Shown here: one piece after another, positions 15,643 through 23,908 of the stretch | Position numbering within the stretch: the first letter of the stretch is position 1 | Layout of the letters: the number at the start of each line of letters is the position of its first letter | Assembly (NCBI GenBank): GCA_002304785.1 | Contig: DBMG01000001.1 | Coordinates: 1,636 to 53,094, forward strand | Length of the DNA stretch: 51,459 nt | Direction: 5' to 3' | Origin: Candidatus Accumulibacter sp. UBA704 | Lineage (GTDB): Bacteria > Pseudomonadota > Gammaproteobacteria > Burkholderiales > Rhodocyclaceae | Program-made: the position numbers and the translations under genes | Notes under the pieces: model-generated | What the model was told of the DNA's origin: nothing | The model's database searches: none | What the model saw: only the letters and a program-made list of their open reading frames with translations

Positions 15643-15912
15643 TCACTTGCGCAGGCCGAGGCGCTGGATCAGAGCGCGATACGAATCGATGTTCGTATCT
15701 TTCAGATAGTCCAGCAATTTGCGGCGGCGGCTGACCATGCGCAACAGGCCGCGACGCGAATGGTGATCCTTGACATGCTCCTTGAAGTGGCCGGTCAGGT
15801 CGTTGATGCGTGCCGTCAGCAGGGCAATTTGGACTTCCGAGGATCCAGTATCGCCAGCAGCGCGCTGGTATTCATTCATGATCTGCGCTTTTTGCGCAAC
15901 GGTGATCGCCAT
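15643..15912 (-). CDS. rpsO: 30S ribosomal protein S15
   Basis: The 89-residue S15 binds the three-way junction of 16S rRNA and nucleates the platform. The full-length family sequence is visible, including TGSSEVQIALLTARI, HHSRRGLLRMVSRRRKLLDYL and the C-terminal LGLRK. It lies between truB and pnp, the standard order. Confidence 0.98.
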   Translation of the reverse strand: MAITVAQKAQIMNEYQRAAGDTGSSEVQIALLTARINDLTGHFKEHVKDHHSRRGLLRMVSRRRKLLDYLKDTNIDSYRALIQRLGLRK

Positions 15913-15973
15913 GTCAAACTCTCTTTCTTAAGTAGCGACGCCGCCCCAGTTTGATAGAGCCAGCGCCAGATTG

Positions 15974-16004
15974 AAAAAAGTAACGCTCGCTTGGCGAAGC
16001 GAGC
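15974..16004 (-). terminator. Terminator after truB
   Basis: On the minus strand GCTCGCTT pairs with AAGCGAGC around a CGCC loop, followed by GTTACTTTTTTC. It separates the rimP-truB operon from rpsO. Confidence 0.8.
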
Positions 16005-16066
16005 CGCGGATTATATCGCTCGCCATGTCCTACAGCAAGCGCGTTCTTTGTAGCGCGTTCCTTATG

Positions 16067-16975
16067 TCAGTTCGATGCCACCAGGCGGCTGGGCTGCAAT
16101 CTTCCCGAATCGTCGGCATGGCCCAAGCCGAGCAGGCGGCCATCGGCATAGACGCGACACTTGCCCACAACATTAACTGCAACGGCAACCGGATTGCCGT
16201 GGGAAAAACGTTGCGCATCCTGCAGATCGAGAACGACTGCCGGCAGAGTCTGCAGCAGCGAATCCGGCGACAACAACCGGCGATTTCGATCTTCGTCGGT
16301 CAGATGGCCCAGGCAATCGAGCGAGACAGCCTGCGCTATCGACAAATCGCCCACTGCGACCCGCCGCAAGGCCGTCAGGTGCGCTCCGCACGCCAGGGAA
16401 CGGCCGATGTCCTCGGCCAGGGTACGAATATACGTTCCCTTGCTGCACGTCACCGCAAGACGGCAACGGTCGCCAGAGAATTCCAGCAGCCGCAATTCAC
16501 GGATCACCACCTCCCGAGCTTCTCGCTCTATTTCCACTCCCTGCCGAGCCAGCCGGTAAAGCGGCTGACCGTCCTTCTTGAGAGCCGAATACATGGGAGG
16601 AATCTGCTTGATCGTGCCATGAAAGCGCTGCAACACATTTTCAAGTTCAACCCGGCCAAAAAGCGGAATACGACGTTCCAACACCTCGCCGTCGGCATCG
16701 CCGGTATTCGTGGTGACACCGAAAAGAACATCGGCTTCGTAGGTCTTGTCGGCTTCAAGCAGATCGGCCGAAAATTTGGTGGCTTCGCCGAAACACACGG
16801 GCAGCAGACCGGTCGCCATCGGATCGAGCGTTCCGGTATGCCCTGCCTTGGCGGCAGAATACAGGCGTCGGGCAGACTGCAAAGCCGCGTTGGAAGTCAC
16901 ACCCTGCGGCTTGTCGAGCAGCAATACGCCATCAACGCGCCGCCACGTGCGCTTTGGGCGGATGTTCGCGGTCAA
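16067..16975 (-). CDS. truB: tRNA pseudouridine-55 synthase TruB
   Basis: TruB isomerises U55 in the T loop of tRNAs. The 302-residue protein has the motif GHTGTLDPMATG with the catalytic Asp51, the KTYEA motif, CSKGTYIRTL, and a C-terminal PUA-like segment. The best start is the TTG at 16975, one base after the rbfA stop. No ATG or GTG occurs in frame before the conserved RRVDGVLLLDKP block, so a TTG start seems forced. Confidence 0.94.
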   Translation of the reverse strand: MTANIRPKRTWRRVDGVLLLDKPQGVTSNAALQSARRLYSAAKAGHTGTLDPMATGLLPVCFGEATKFSADLLEADKTYEADVLFGVTTNTGDADGEVLERRIPLFGRVELENVLQRFHGTIKQIPPMYSALKKDGQPLYRLARQGVEIEREAREVVIRELRLLEFSGDRCRLAVTCSKGTYIRTLAEDIGRSLACGAHLTALRRVAVGDLSIAQAVSLDCLGHLTDEDRNRRLLSPDSLLQTLPAVVLDLQDAQRFSHGNPVAVAVNVVGKCRVYADGRLLGLGHADDSGRLQPSRLVASN

Positions 16976-16976
16976 C

Positions 16977-17369
16977 TCAGTCTTCGGTGGAGTCAGTGGA
17001 ATCGGAAGCCCTGGAAATCGACACGGCTTCCTGGATCAGCTTCGACAAGTCAGCCCCGCGTTCCAGGGATTCGTCGAAAACGAAGTGCAATTGAGGAGTC
17101 GAGTGGATGGTAATGCGTTTACCCAACTCCCGGCGCAGAAAACCGGACGCTTTCTGTAGGCCGGTCAACACCGAATCCAGGTGCTCGCGGCCGGACATGC
17201 TGCTGAAAAAAACCTTGGCATGCGCGTAATCGGCCGAGACCTCGACGCTGGTAATGCTGACCAAGCCAACACGAGGATCCTTGAGTTCCGTGCGAATCAG
17301 ATCCGCCAGTTCCCGGCGGATCTGTTCAGACACCCTGTCGCGGCGCGAAAAGCTCTTATTCGCTGTCAC
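16977..17369 (-). CDS. rbfA: Ribosome-binding factor A
   Basis: RbfA is a KH-fold factor for late 30S maturation and cold adaptation. The 130-residue protein has the expected RVSEQIRRELADLI, DPRVGLVSITSVEVS and LHFVFDESLERG blocks. It lies between infB and truB in the conserved operon and ends in an acidic low-complexity tail. Confidence 0.96.
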   Translation of the reverse strand: MTANKSFSRRDRVSEQIRRELADLIRTELKDPRVGLVSITSVEVSADYAHAKVFFSSMSGREHLDSVLTGLQKASGFLRRELGKRITIHSTPQLHFVFDESLERGADLSKLIQEAVSISRASDSTDSTED

Positions 17370-17380
17370 CTGAGCCGATC

Positions 17381-20260
17381 CTAGAGAGTCCGGGCCACTT
17401 CGGTCAGGTCATAAACCTCGAGCTGGTCACCTTCCTCGTAATTATTGTAGTTCCTGAGAGACAGGCCGCACTCGAAACCGGCGCGCACTTCCTTGACATC
17501 GTCCTTGAAGCGCTTGAGCGACTCCAGTTCGCCTTCCCAGACGACCACGTTGTTGCGCAACAGACGGGCTCGCGAAGTACGCTTGATGACCCCCTCCAGC
17601 ACATAGCAACCGGCGATCGTGCCGATCTTGGTGGCGCGGAACACCTGCCGGATCTCGACCAGACCGGTGATTTCCTCGCGTTTCTCGGGCGACAGCATGC
17701 CGGACAACGCCGCCTTCACTTCGTCTACTGCATCGTAAATGATGTTGTAGTAGCGGATATCGACACCCACCGTCTCGGCCGCCTTGCGCGCACCGGCATC
17801 AGCCCGCGTGTTGAAGCCGATGATGACGGCCTTGGAAGCCTGCGCCAGATGCACGTCGGATTCGCTGATCGCACCGACGGCGGCATGAATGACGTTGACT
17901 TTGACTTCGTCCGTCGACAATTTCTGCAGTGACTGGACCAGTGCTTCCTGCGAACCCTGAACGTCGGCCTTGATGATCAGCGCCAGCGTCTTGACCTCCG
18001 ATTCGCCCATCTGATCGAGGATATTCTCGAGATTGGCCGCCTGCTTGTTGGCCAGTTTCACGTCACGGAACTTGCCTTGGCGGAACAGCGCAATTTCGCG
18101 CGCCTTGCGCTCGTCGGCGAGGACCATGGCATCCTGGCCGGCGGACGGGACATCCGACAAGCCCAGGACTTCAACCGGAATCGAAGGACCGGCTTCCTTG
18201 ATCGACTTGCCGTTCTCGTCAAGCATGGCGCGAATGCGCCCGAAAACCTGACCTGAGAGCAGCACATCGCCCTGACGCAGTGTTCCCGACTGGACCAGCA
18301 TGGTGGCCACCGGACCGCGCCCCTTGTCGAGTCGCGCCTCGATGATCAGCCCCTTGGCCGGTGTTTCCGTCGGAGCCTTGAGTTCAAGTACCTCCGCCTG
18401 CAACAGGACGTTTTCCAGCAATTCATCGATACCGACACCGGTCTTGGCCGACACGCTGATGAACGGCGAATCACCGCCGTATTCTTCCGGCACCACGGAT
18501 TCGGCAACCAGTTCTTGCTTGACGCGATCCGGGTTGGCTTCGGGCTTGTCGATCTTGTTCACGGCCACGACGATCGGCACGCCGGCCGCCTTGGCATGGT
18601 GGATGGCCTCCCGCGTCTGTGGCATCACGCCGTCGTCGGCAGCAACCACAAGAATGACGATATCCGTGGCTTTGGCACCGCGCGCGCGCATTGCCGTAAA
18701 GGCTTCGTGCCCCGGGGTATCGAGGAACGTTACCATGCCGCGCGCCGTCTCCACGTGATACGCGCCGATATGCTGGGTAATGCCGCCCGCCTCGCCGGAC
18801 GCCACGCGGGTCCGCCGGATATAGTCGAGCAGTGACGTCTTGCCATGGTCAACGTGGCCCATGACGGTGACTACCGGCGCGCGCGGCAACTGTTCCGCAT
18901 CCTTGTGCTCGGCGTCCTCCAGGAAAACATCCGGATCGTCGAGTTTGGCGGCGAAAGCGCGGTGCCCCATTTCCTCGACAAGAATCATTGCAGTTTCCTG
19001 ATCGAGCACCTGATTGATCGTCACCATCGAGCCCATCTTCATCAGGGCCTTGATGACCTCGGTCGCCTTGACCGCCATCTTGTGCGCCAGGTCGGATACG
19101 GAAATGGTTTCCGGCACCTGCACGTCACGGACCACGGCCTCGGTCGGCGCCTGGAATGCGTGCGCCTGATCAGAGTCGCTGCCGCGACCACGCTTGCCAT
19201 GCTTGCCGTCGCGCCATTCCGAGCCGGATGTGGCGCCACGCGTCTTGAGCCCCTGGCGCTTGGCGCCATCCTCGCTCTTCCACGGCCCCTTCTTCTCGCC
19301 CGATTTCTTTTCGGCAGCACCTTGCTTTGGCTCGGGTTTGCGCACCGAGCGATCCTGTTTCTCGCCCTTTTCTTCCGGTCTCCCGCTCGCCGTCTTGGCC
19401 GCAACCTGCTTTGCCGCCTCTGCGGCACGGGCAGCCACCGCCTTCTCTTCCGCCTCCTTCTTCAACCGTGCAAGATCCGCCGCACGCTGCTGCTTCTCGA
19501 GAAACTCGGCTTCCTGACGAGCGCGCAGCTCGGCATTTCGACGTTCTTCCTCTGCCCTCAGGCGCTGCTGTTCTTCGCCGATGATCGAAGCACGCGTAAC
19601 CACCTTCTTGGGGGTCGCCTTGGTGCCCGCATGCGCCTTGTGTTCGGATTCGCCTTTGCCTTTCGCCGAATGCCTGGGTTTTGGTTCGGCAACAGGTGCA
19701 TCCCCCTCGACAGGGACAGTTTCCGAGACTTGAGCCTGAGGTGTCGGCGCGGCTTGCTCCTCGGATTTCGGTTCGCCATGCGCGGGCAGTATCGATTCGG
19801 CAGTCGGCAGCGCGACAACGACAGTTTCCGAAACGGCAGGTTCGGCGACCGGCGGCGTTTCCAGCTCGGCGACCGGCTCCGCCGGCACCTCGGCCATTGC
19901 TTCCGGAACAGGAGCAACGGCAGGCATCTTCGCGGCAAGCGCCTCGGCACGGAGCTCGGCAGGATCGCGCTTGACGAGGACGCGCTTCTTGCGCACCTCT
20001 ACCTGAACGGTGCGCGACTTTCCATGCGAGTCCTGAGCGCGAATCTCGCTCGTTTCCTTGCGCGTCAGGGTAATTTTCGTTTTCGACTCAGCTTCGCCGT
20101 GCGACCGACGCAGATACTCTAGCAACTTCGACTTATCCTGCTCGGACAGCAGGTCATCCGCCTTGCTTTTGACAACTCCGGCCTTCTGCAACTGCTCCAG
20201 CAGCACCGTAGCCGGCATCTTCAGATCTGTAGCAAATTGGGCAACGCTTGTTTGCGCCAT
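17381..20260 (-). CDS. infB: Translation initiation factor IF-2
   Basis: IF-2 is the GTPase that brings initiator tRNA to the 30S subunit. The 959-residue protein has an N-terminal IF2_N domain (1-55) and a long Ala/Glu/Lys-rich linker with coiled-coil character (about 60-380). A second IF2_N-like domain (about 385-445) precedes the GTPase with G1 GHVDHGKT near 468, DTPGHEAF, NKID and SAKTG. Domains II-IV follow to the C-terminus. It is slightly longer than the Escherichia coli protein because of the linker. It sits 33 bases after nusA. Confidence 0.97.
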   Translation of the reverse strand: MAQTSVAQFATDLKMPATVLLEQLQKAGVVKSKADDLLSEQDKSKLLEYLRRSHGEAESKTKITLTRKETSEIRAQDSHGKSRTVQVEVRKKRVLVKRDPAELRAEALAAKMPAVAPVPEAMAEVPAEPVAELETPPVAEPAVSETVVVALPTAESILPAHGEPKSEEQAAPTPQAQVSETVPVEGDAPVAEPKPRHSAKGKGESEHKAHAGTKATPKKVVTRASIIGEEQQRLRAEEERRNAELRARQEAEFLEKQQRAADLARLKKEAEEKAVAARAAEAAKQVAAKTASGRPEEKGEKQDRSVRKPEPKQGAAEKKSGEKKGPWKSEDGAKRQGLKTRGATSGSEWRDGKHGKRGRGSDSDQAHAFQAPTEAVVRDVQVPETISVSDLAHKMAVKATEVIKALMKMGSMVTINQVLDQETAMILVEEMGHRAFAAKLDDPDVFLEDAEHKDAEQLPRAPVVTVMGHVDHGKTSLLDYIRRTRVASGEAGGITQHIGAYHVETARGMVTFLDTPGHEAFTAMRARGAKATDIVILVVAADDGVMPQTREAIHHAKAAGVPIVVAVNKIDKPEANPDRVKQELVAESVVPEEYGGDSPFISVSAKTGVGIDELLENVLLQAEVLELKAPTETPAKGLIIEARLDKGRGPVATMLVQSGTLRQGDVLLSGQVFGRIRAMLDENGKSIKEAGPSIPVEVLGLSDVPSAGQDAMVLADERKAREIALFRQGKFRDVKLANKQAANLENILDQMGESEVKTLALIIKADVQGSQEALVQSLQKLSTDEVKVNVIHAAVGAISESDVHLAQASKAVIIGFNTRADAGARKAAETVGVDIRYYNIIYDAVDEVKAALSGMLSPEKREEITGLVEIRQVFRATKIGTIAGCYVLEGVIKRTSRARLLRNNVVVWEGELESLKRFKDDVKEVRAGFECGLSLRNYNNYEEGDQLEVYDLTEVARTL

Positions 20261-20293
20261 GTATATTCCTCTTCTCTGCTTGCTCGATACTGC

Positions 20294-21766
20294 TTATTCG
20301 AACCAATGCGCGCGCGCGGTGGTAATCAGTTGTTTGGCACGATCGGCTTCAATGCCGGTCATTTCAGTCAGTTCGTCTATCGCCAGGTCGGCCAAGTCAT
20401 CACGGCTCTTGATGCCATGCATCGCCAGCTTGCCGGCCAGTTGCTTGTCCATGCCTTCCAGATTCAACAAATCCTCGGAGACGTCGCCAATTTGTTCTTC
20501 GGCAACGATCGCCTCCGTCAGCAGCACGTTGCGGGCCCGTTCGCGCAGTTCCTGCACCACCGCCTCGTCGAAAGCCTCGATTTCAAGCATTTCGTGAAGA
20601 GGGACGTAGGCGACCTCTTCCAAGGTTGAAAACCCTTCGTCGATCAGGATGTTTGCCACATCCTCGTCAACATCCAGCTTCTCCATGAACAGCACCCGGA
20701 TGGCAGCGGATTCCGCCTCGAGCCGCGTTTGCGATTCTTCTTCGGTCATCAGGTTGATGGTCCAGCCGGTCAGCTCCGAAGCCAACCTCACGTTCTGCCC
20801 ACCACGGCCAATGGCTACCGCCAGATTGGCCTCATCGACAACGACATCCATGCTGTGCTTGTCTTCGTCAACCACCACCGAAAGGACTTCTGCCGGCGCC
20901 AGCGCACCGACCACGAACTGTGCAGGATCTGCCGACCACAAAACGATATCGACGCGTTCTCCGGCCAGTTCGTTGGTCACCGCCGTGACGCGCATGCCGC
21001 GCATGCCAACACAGGTGCCGATCGGATCGATGCGCGGATCGTTGGATTTGACCGCGATCTTGGCGCGCATGCCGGCATCCCGGGCGGCCGCCTTGATCTC
21101 CAGCAATCCATCATCAACCTCGGGCACTTCCATTTCGAACAGCTTGATGATGAATTCCGGTGCGGTGCGCGAAAGTATCAGTTGCGGGCCGCGCGCTGCG
21201 CGATCCACGCGCAGCAGGAAGGCCTTGACACGGTCGCCGACGCGCAGATTTTCGCGCGGAATCATCTGGTCGCGCGGCAGTACTGCCTCGATCTTGCCCG
21301 CCTCGATGATGGCATTGCCACGCTCCATGCGCTTGATGGTACCGGTAACCAGATGCTCCTTGCGCTCAAGAAAGTCGTTGAGAATCTGGTCACGCTCGGC
21401 ATCGCGAATCTTCTGCAGGATCACTTGCTTTGCCGCCTGCGCTCCAATGCGTCCAAAATCGATGGGCTCGAGCGATTCTTCGAGATAATCGCCGACTTCG
21501 ACCTCCGGATCCTGCTTCTGCGCATCCGAGAAAGCGATGTGCTGTGCTTCATGGATGAACTCTTCATCCGGAACGATTTCCCAGCGGCGGAAGGTTTCGA
21601 AATCGCCGGTTTCGCGGTCGACGACCACACGCACATCGGCATCGTCGTGAATGCGCTTCTTGGTCGCCGACGCCAGCGCCAGTTCCAAAGCACCGAAAAC
21701 GATCTCCTTGGACACGTTTTTCTCGCGCGCCAGCACATCGACCAGCAGCAAAATCTCGCGACTCAT
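20294..21766 (-). CDS. nusA: Transcription termination/antitermination factor NusA
   Basis: NusA binds RNA polymerase and modulates pausing, termination and antitermination. The 490-residue protein has the N-terminal polymerase-binding domain, an S1 domain (HLVTGTIKRMERGNAII region), two KH domains (GMRGMRVTAVTNEL, AIGRGGQNVRLA) and two C-terminal acidic helical repeats, as in gamma- and betaproteobacteria. It is the second gene of the rimP operon. Confidence 0.97.
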   Translation of the reverse strand: MSREILLLVDVLAREKNVSKEIVFGALELALASATKKRIHDDADVRVVVDRETGDFETFRRWEIVPDEEFIHEAQHIAFSDAQKQDPEVEVGDYLEESLEPIDFGRIGAQAAKQVILQKIRDAERDQILNDFLERKEHLVTGTIKRMERGNAIIEAGKIEAVLPRDQMIPRENLRVGDRVKAFLLRVDRAARGPQLILSRTAPEFIIKLFEMEVPEVDDGLLEIKAAARDAGMRAKIAVKSNDPRIDPIGTCVGMRGMRVTAVTNELAGERVDIVLWSADPAQFVVGALAPAEVLSVVVDEDKHSMDVVVDEANLAVAIGRGGQNVRLASELTGWTINLMTEEESQTRLEAESAAIRVLFMEKLDVDEDVANILIDEGFSTLEEVAYVPLHEMLEIEAFDEAVVQELRERARNVLLTEAIVAEEQIGDVSEDLLNLEGMDKQLAGKLAMHGIKSRDDLADLAIDELTEMTGIEADRAKQLITTARAHWFE

Positions 21767-21799
21767 ACTCTCACTACCCCCTAATCCAGCCTGAAATCG

Positions 21800-22240
21800 T
21801 TAATCGAACTTGGGAACCAGCCTGGCCTTGTCGATATTGCCATGCTCCAGTTCCACATCGCCGGTATCGATCGTCAAGGACACCTTGCCATCCCGCATGC
21901 CGTGCAGGACACCGTTGAAATTCCTTCGCCCGTTGATCGGAAGCCGCAATCGCAGATTGATCTCGGAACCGGCAAAGCGCTCAAAATCGGAAGGCTTTTT
22001 CAGCACCCGGTCGAGACCCGGAGAGGAGATTTCCAAGCGGTCGTAGTCGACATTCTCGACAGCCAGTACGCGCGATAGCTGGTTGCTGACCAGTGCGCAA
22101 TCCTCCACATCGACGCCGCGGGCCTTTTCCGGCTTGTCGATGAACACGCGCAGTATACGGCCGCGCGGACTCTGCTCGATATCAACCAGCTCGAAACCGA
22201 GTCCGGTCACCGTTTTTTCGATAAGCGCGATCAAATCCAT
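21800..22240 (-). CDS. rimP: Ribosome maturation factor RimP
   Basis: RimP helps 30S assembly. The 146-residue protein has the family blocks GFELVDIEQ, RVFIDKPEKARGVDVEDC and LEISSPGLDR. The ATG at 22240 is preferred over a GTG two codons upstream. It is the first gene of the rimP-nusA-infB-rbfA-truB operon. Confidence 0.95.
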   Translation of the reverse strand: MDLIALIEKTVTGLGFELVDIEQSPRGRILRVFIDKPEKARGVDVEDCALVSNQLSRVLAVENVDYDRLEISSPGLDRVLKKPSDFERFAGSEINLRLRLPINGRRNFNGVLHGMRDGKVSLTIDTGDVELEHGNIDKARLVPKFD

Positions 22241-22314
22241 AGGCACAAAAGAAAAATGGGCGAAATGCCCATCCCAGTAATTTGCTCCCGAAGGAGCGAG
22301 CGGAAAACCGTTGG

Positions 22315-22343
22315 ATTATAACGATAAATTGGCCTGCGGTAAA
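22315..22343 (-). promoter_or_regulatory. Promoter of rimP-nusA-infB operon
   Basis: On the minus strand a perfect TATAAT is preceded by TTTACC at 17 bases, about 75 bases before the rimP ATG. Confidence 0.6.
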
Positions 22344-22470
22344 TGGGAATCGACGTAAAATCGACGCCATCCCGATGATTTCCGGTGCTCCGAACAATCA
22401 TCAGATAAGCATGACGAGCGCCGTGAGTGTCCGCTGACGGCAGACCATCGAGCTATCGATGAATGGTTGA

Positions 22471-22500
22471 TTGACCACGCTGCTTCAAAAAAGCTACATT
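22471..22500 (+). promoter_or_regulatory. Promoter of HD-GYP / GGDEF-EAL operon
   Basis: TTGACC and TACATT are separated by 18 bases, ending about 80 bases before the ATG at 22583. Confidence 0.5.
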
Positions 22501-22582
22501 GGAGCAACGTATCCGAAACATGTCGGCAGGCGTTTGAAAACCGCCGGACGTGCATCAAGAACAAGAGTTCGAACGAGAGGCG

Positions 22583-23908
22583 ATGGTGGCAAAGAACGGT
22601 ATTTCGAATCAGGCGCACTACGTTGCCGTCGATCGATTGCGAATCGGGCTGTATATCTACATCGACTTGCCGTGGTTCCAGCACCCGTTCACACTCAACA
22701 GCTTCCGCATTGCCAGCGATGAGCAGATTCGCGCGCTGAGCAACCTGGGCCAAACTCGCTTCCGTTACGACCCGGAACGAAGCCTGCTTCCTCCGGACCC
22801 CGAGCCCCGCGAAAATCTGCCCGATAGCGACGAATCATTGCCCAATGTCGATGTTCAAGAAGACCCGACAGCGCAGCAAGCTACCGAGGCGCTTTGGGGG
22901 AAAGAGAATCGCATTCGCCTGCTGAGCGAACACCGCCAGCGCATCGAGAAGGTCAATAAGGCTTTCTTGAAGTCAACCACTCTTCTGCGCAACCTGAACC
23001 GCAACCTTATAAATGCGCCCACCGTGACGCTGACGGAAATGGGAGGACTGGTCGACCAGATGGTACAGGCCTTCCTCGAGCATCCGGAAGCGACATTGCA
23101 CGTGATGGGCGAAGAGTGCGGCGGAGACGAGATTTTCTCGCACAGTCTCAACGTCACCGTGCTTTGCATGATGCTCACAAAGGGCCTCGAGTTCACTCCC
23201 GAGCAGGCGCGCATTCTCGGCCTCGGCGCAATACTGCACGATATCGGCTTGATGGACGTCCCTGATCGGCTACTCAAACTGCGACCGGACGAATACACCC
23301 GGCCCGAACGGGATCTGCGCGCAATGCACTGCGAATACGGCCTGCGCATCGGCAAACAGCTGGGTCTGCCTGCGGATGTTCTGGCGATCATCTTTCAGCA
23401 TCACGAAATGGTCGACGGGAGCGGCTATCCGCTTGGCAGCAAGCAGGACAAGATCACCTTGCCGGCGCGCATCGTTGCCTTGGTGAACTACTACGACAAT
23501 TTATGCAATCCGGTAGACTTCACGCAAGCCATGACACCGCACGAGGCCTTGTCCTTCCTGTTTGGGCAACGCCGCAACAAGTTCGACGCCACTGCTCTGC
23601 AACGCCTGATACGCTGCCTGGGTGTCTATCCGCCAGGCTCCGTCGTAACGCTCTCCAACGACGCGATAGCCATGGTGATGTCAGTCAATCCGGCCAGGCC
23701 GCTGCGCCCTTGGGTCAAGGTCTACGACGAGAGTGTATCCAAGGAAGAAGCCATCCTCCTCGACCTCGAACAGGAAACCGAGATCACCATCATCAACGCC
23801 GTGCGCCCTGCGCTTCTGCCTCCGGTGATCGCGGCCTACCTGAGTCCGCGCAAGCGCGTGAGCTACTTTTTCGATAGCAGCGCACAACCGGGACAGGGAG
23901 GCGCATGA
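22583..23908 (+). CDS. HD-GYP domain protein with N-terminal DUF3391 (c-di-GMP phosphodiesterase candidate)
   Basis: This 441-residue protein has an N-terminal DUF3391-like segment (VDRLRIGLYIYIDLPWFQHPF, then LGQTRFRYDPE) and an HD-GYP domain from about 180 to 340. The metal ligands are present: an early His (HSLNV), HD at 219-220, the His of HCEYG, HH and the Asp of DGSGYP. The usual HDxGK lysine is leucine (HDIGL, 219-223). HD-GYP enzymes hydrolyse c-di-GMP to pGpG or GMP. The ATG at 22583 has GAGAGG just before it; a GTG at 22550 would add 11 residues. Its stop overlaps the next start (ATGA), so it is coupled to the GGDEF-EAL gene. Confidence 0.88.
   Translation: MVAKNGISNQAHYVAVDRLRIGLYIYIDLPWFQHPFTLNSFRIASDEQIRALSNLGQTRFRYDPERSLLPPDPEPRENLPDSDESLPNVDVQEDPTAQQATEALWGKENRIRLLSEHRQRIEKVNKAFLKSTTLLRNLNRNLINAPTVTLTEMGGLVDQMVQAFLEHPEATLHVMGEECGGDEIFSHSLNVTVLCMMLTKGLEFTPEQARILGLGAILHDIGLMDVPDRLLKLRPDEYTRPERDLRAMHCEYGLRIGKQLGLPADVLAIIFQHHEMVDGSGYPLGSKQDKITLPARIVALVNYYDNLCNPVDFTQAMTPHEALSFLFGQRRNKFDATALQRLIRCLGVYPPGSVVTLSNDAIAMVMSVNPARPLRPWVKVYDESVSKEEAILLDLEQETEITIINAVRPALLPPVIAAYLSPRKRVSYFFDSSAQPGQGGA

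Larger units (their letters stand above)
22241..22582. other. Divergent intergenic region between rimP and HD-GYP gene
   Basis: The region holds the two promoters listed separately. It also has two small hairpins in the rimP leader: ATGGGC/GCCCAT just before rimP and GCTCC/GGAGC at about 22285-22298. No coding region is seen. Confidence 0.5.

Noticed and set aside
18845..20122. 425-codon plus-strand frame opposite infB, Leu/Phe/Arg-rich
   Set aside because: It is the complement of the Ala/Glu/Lys-rich IF-2 linker, not a membrane protein.
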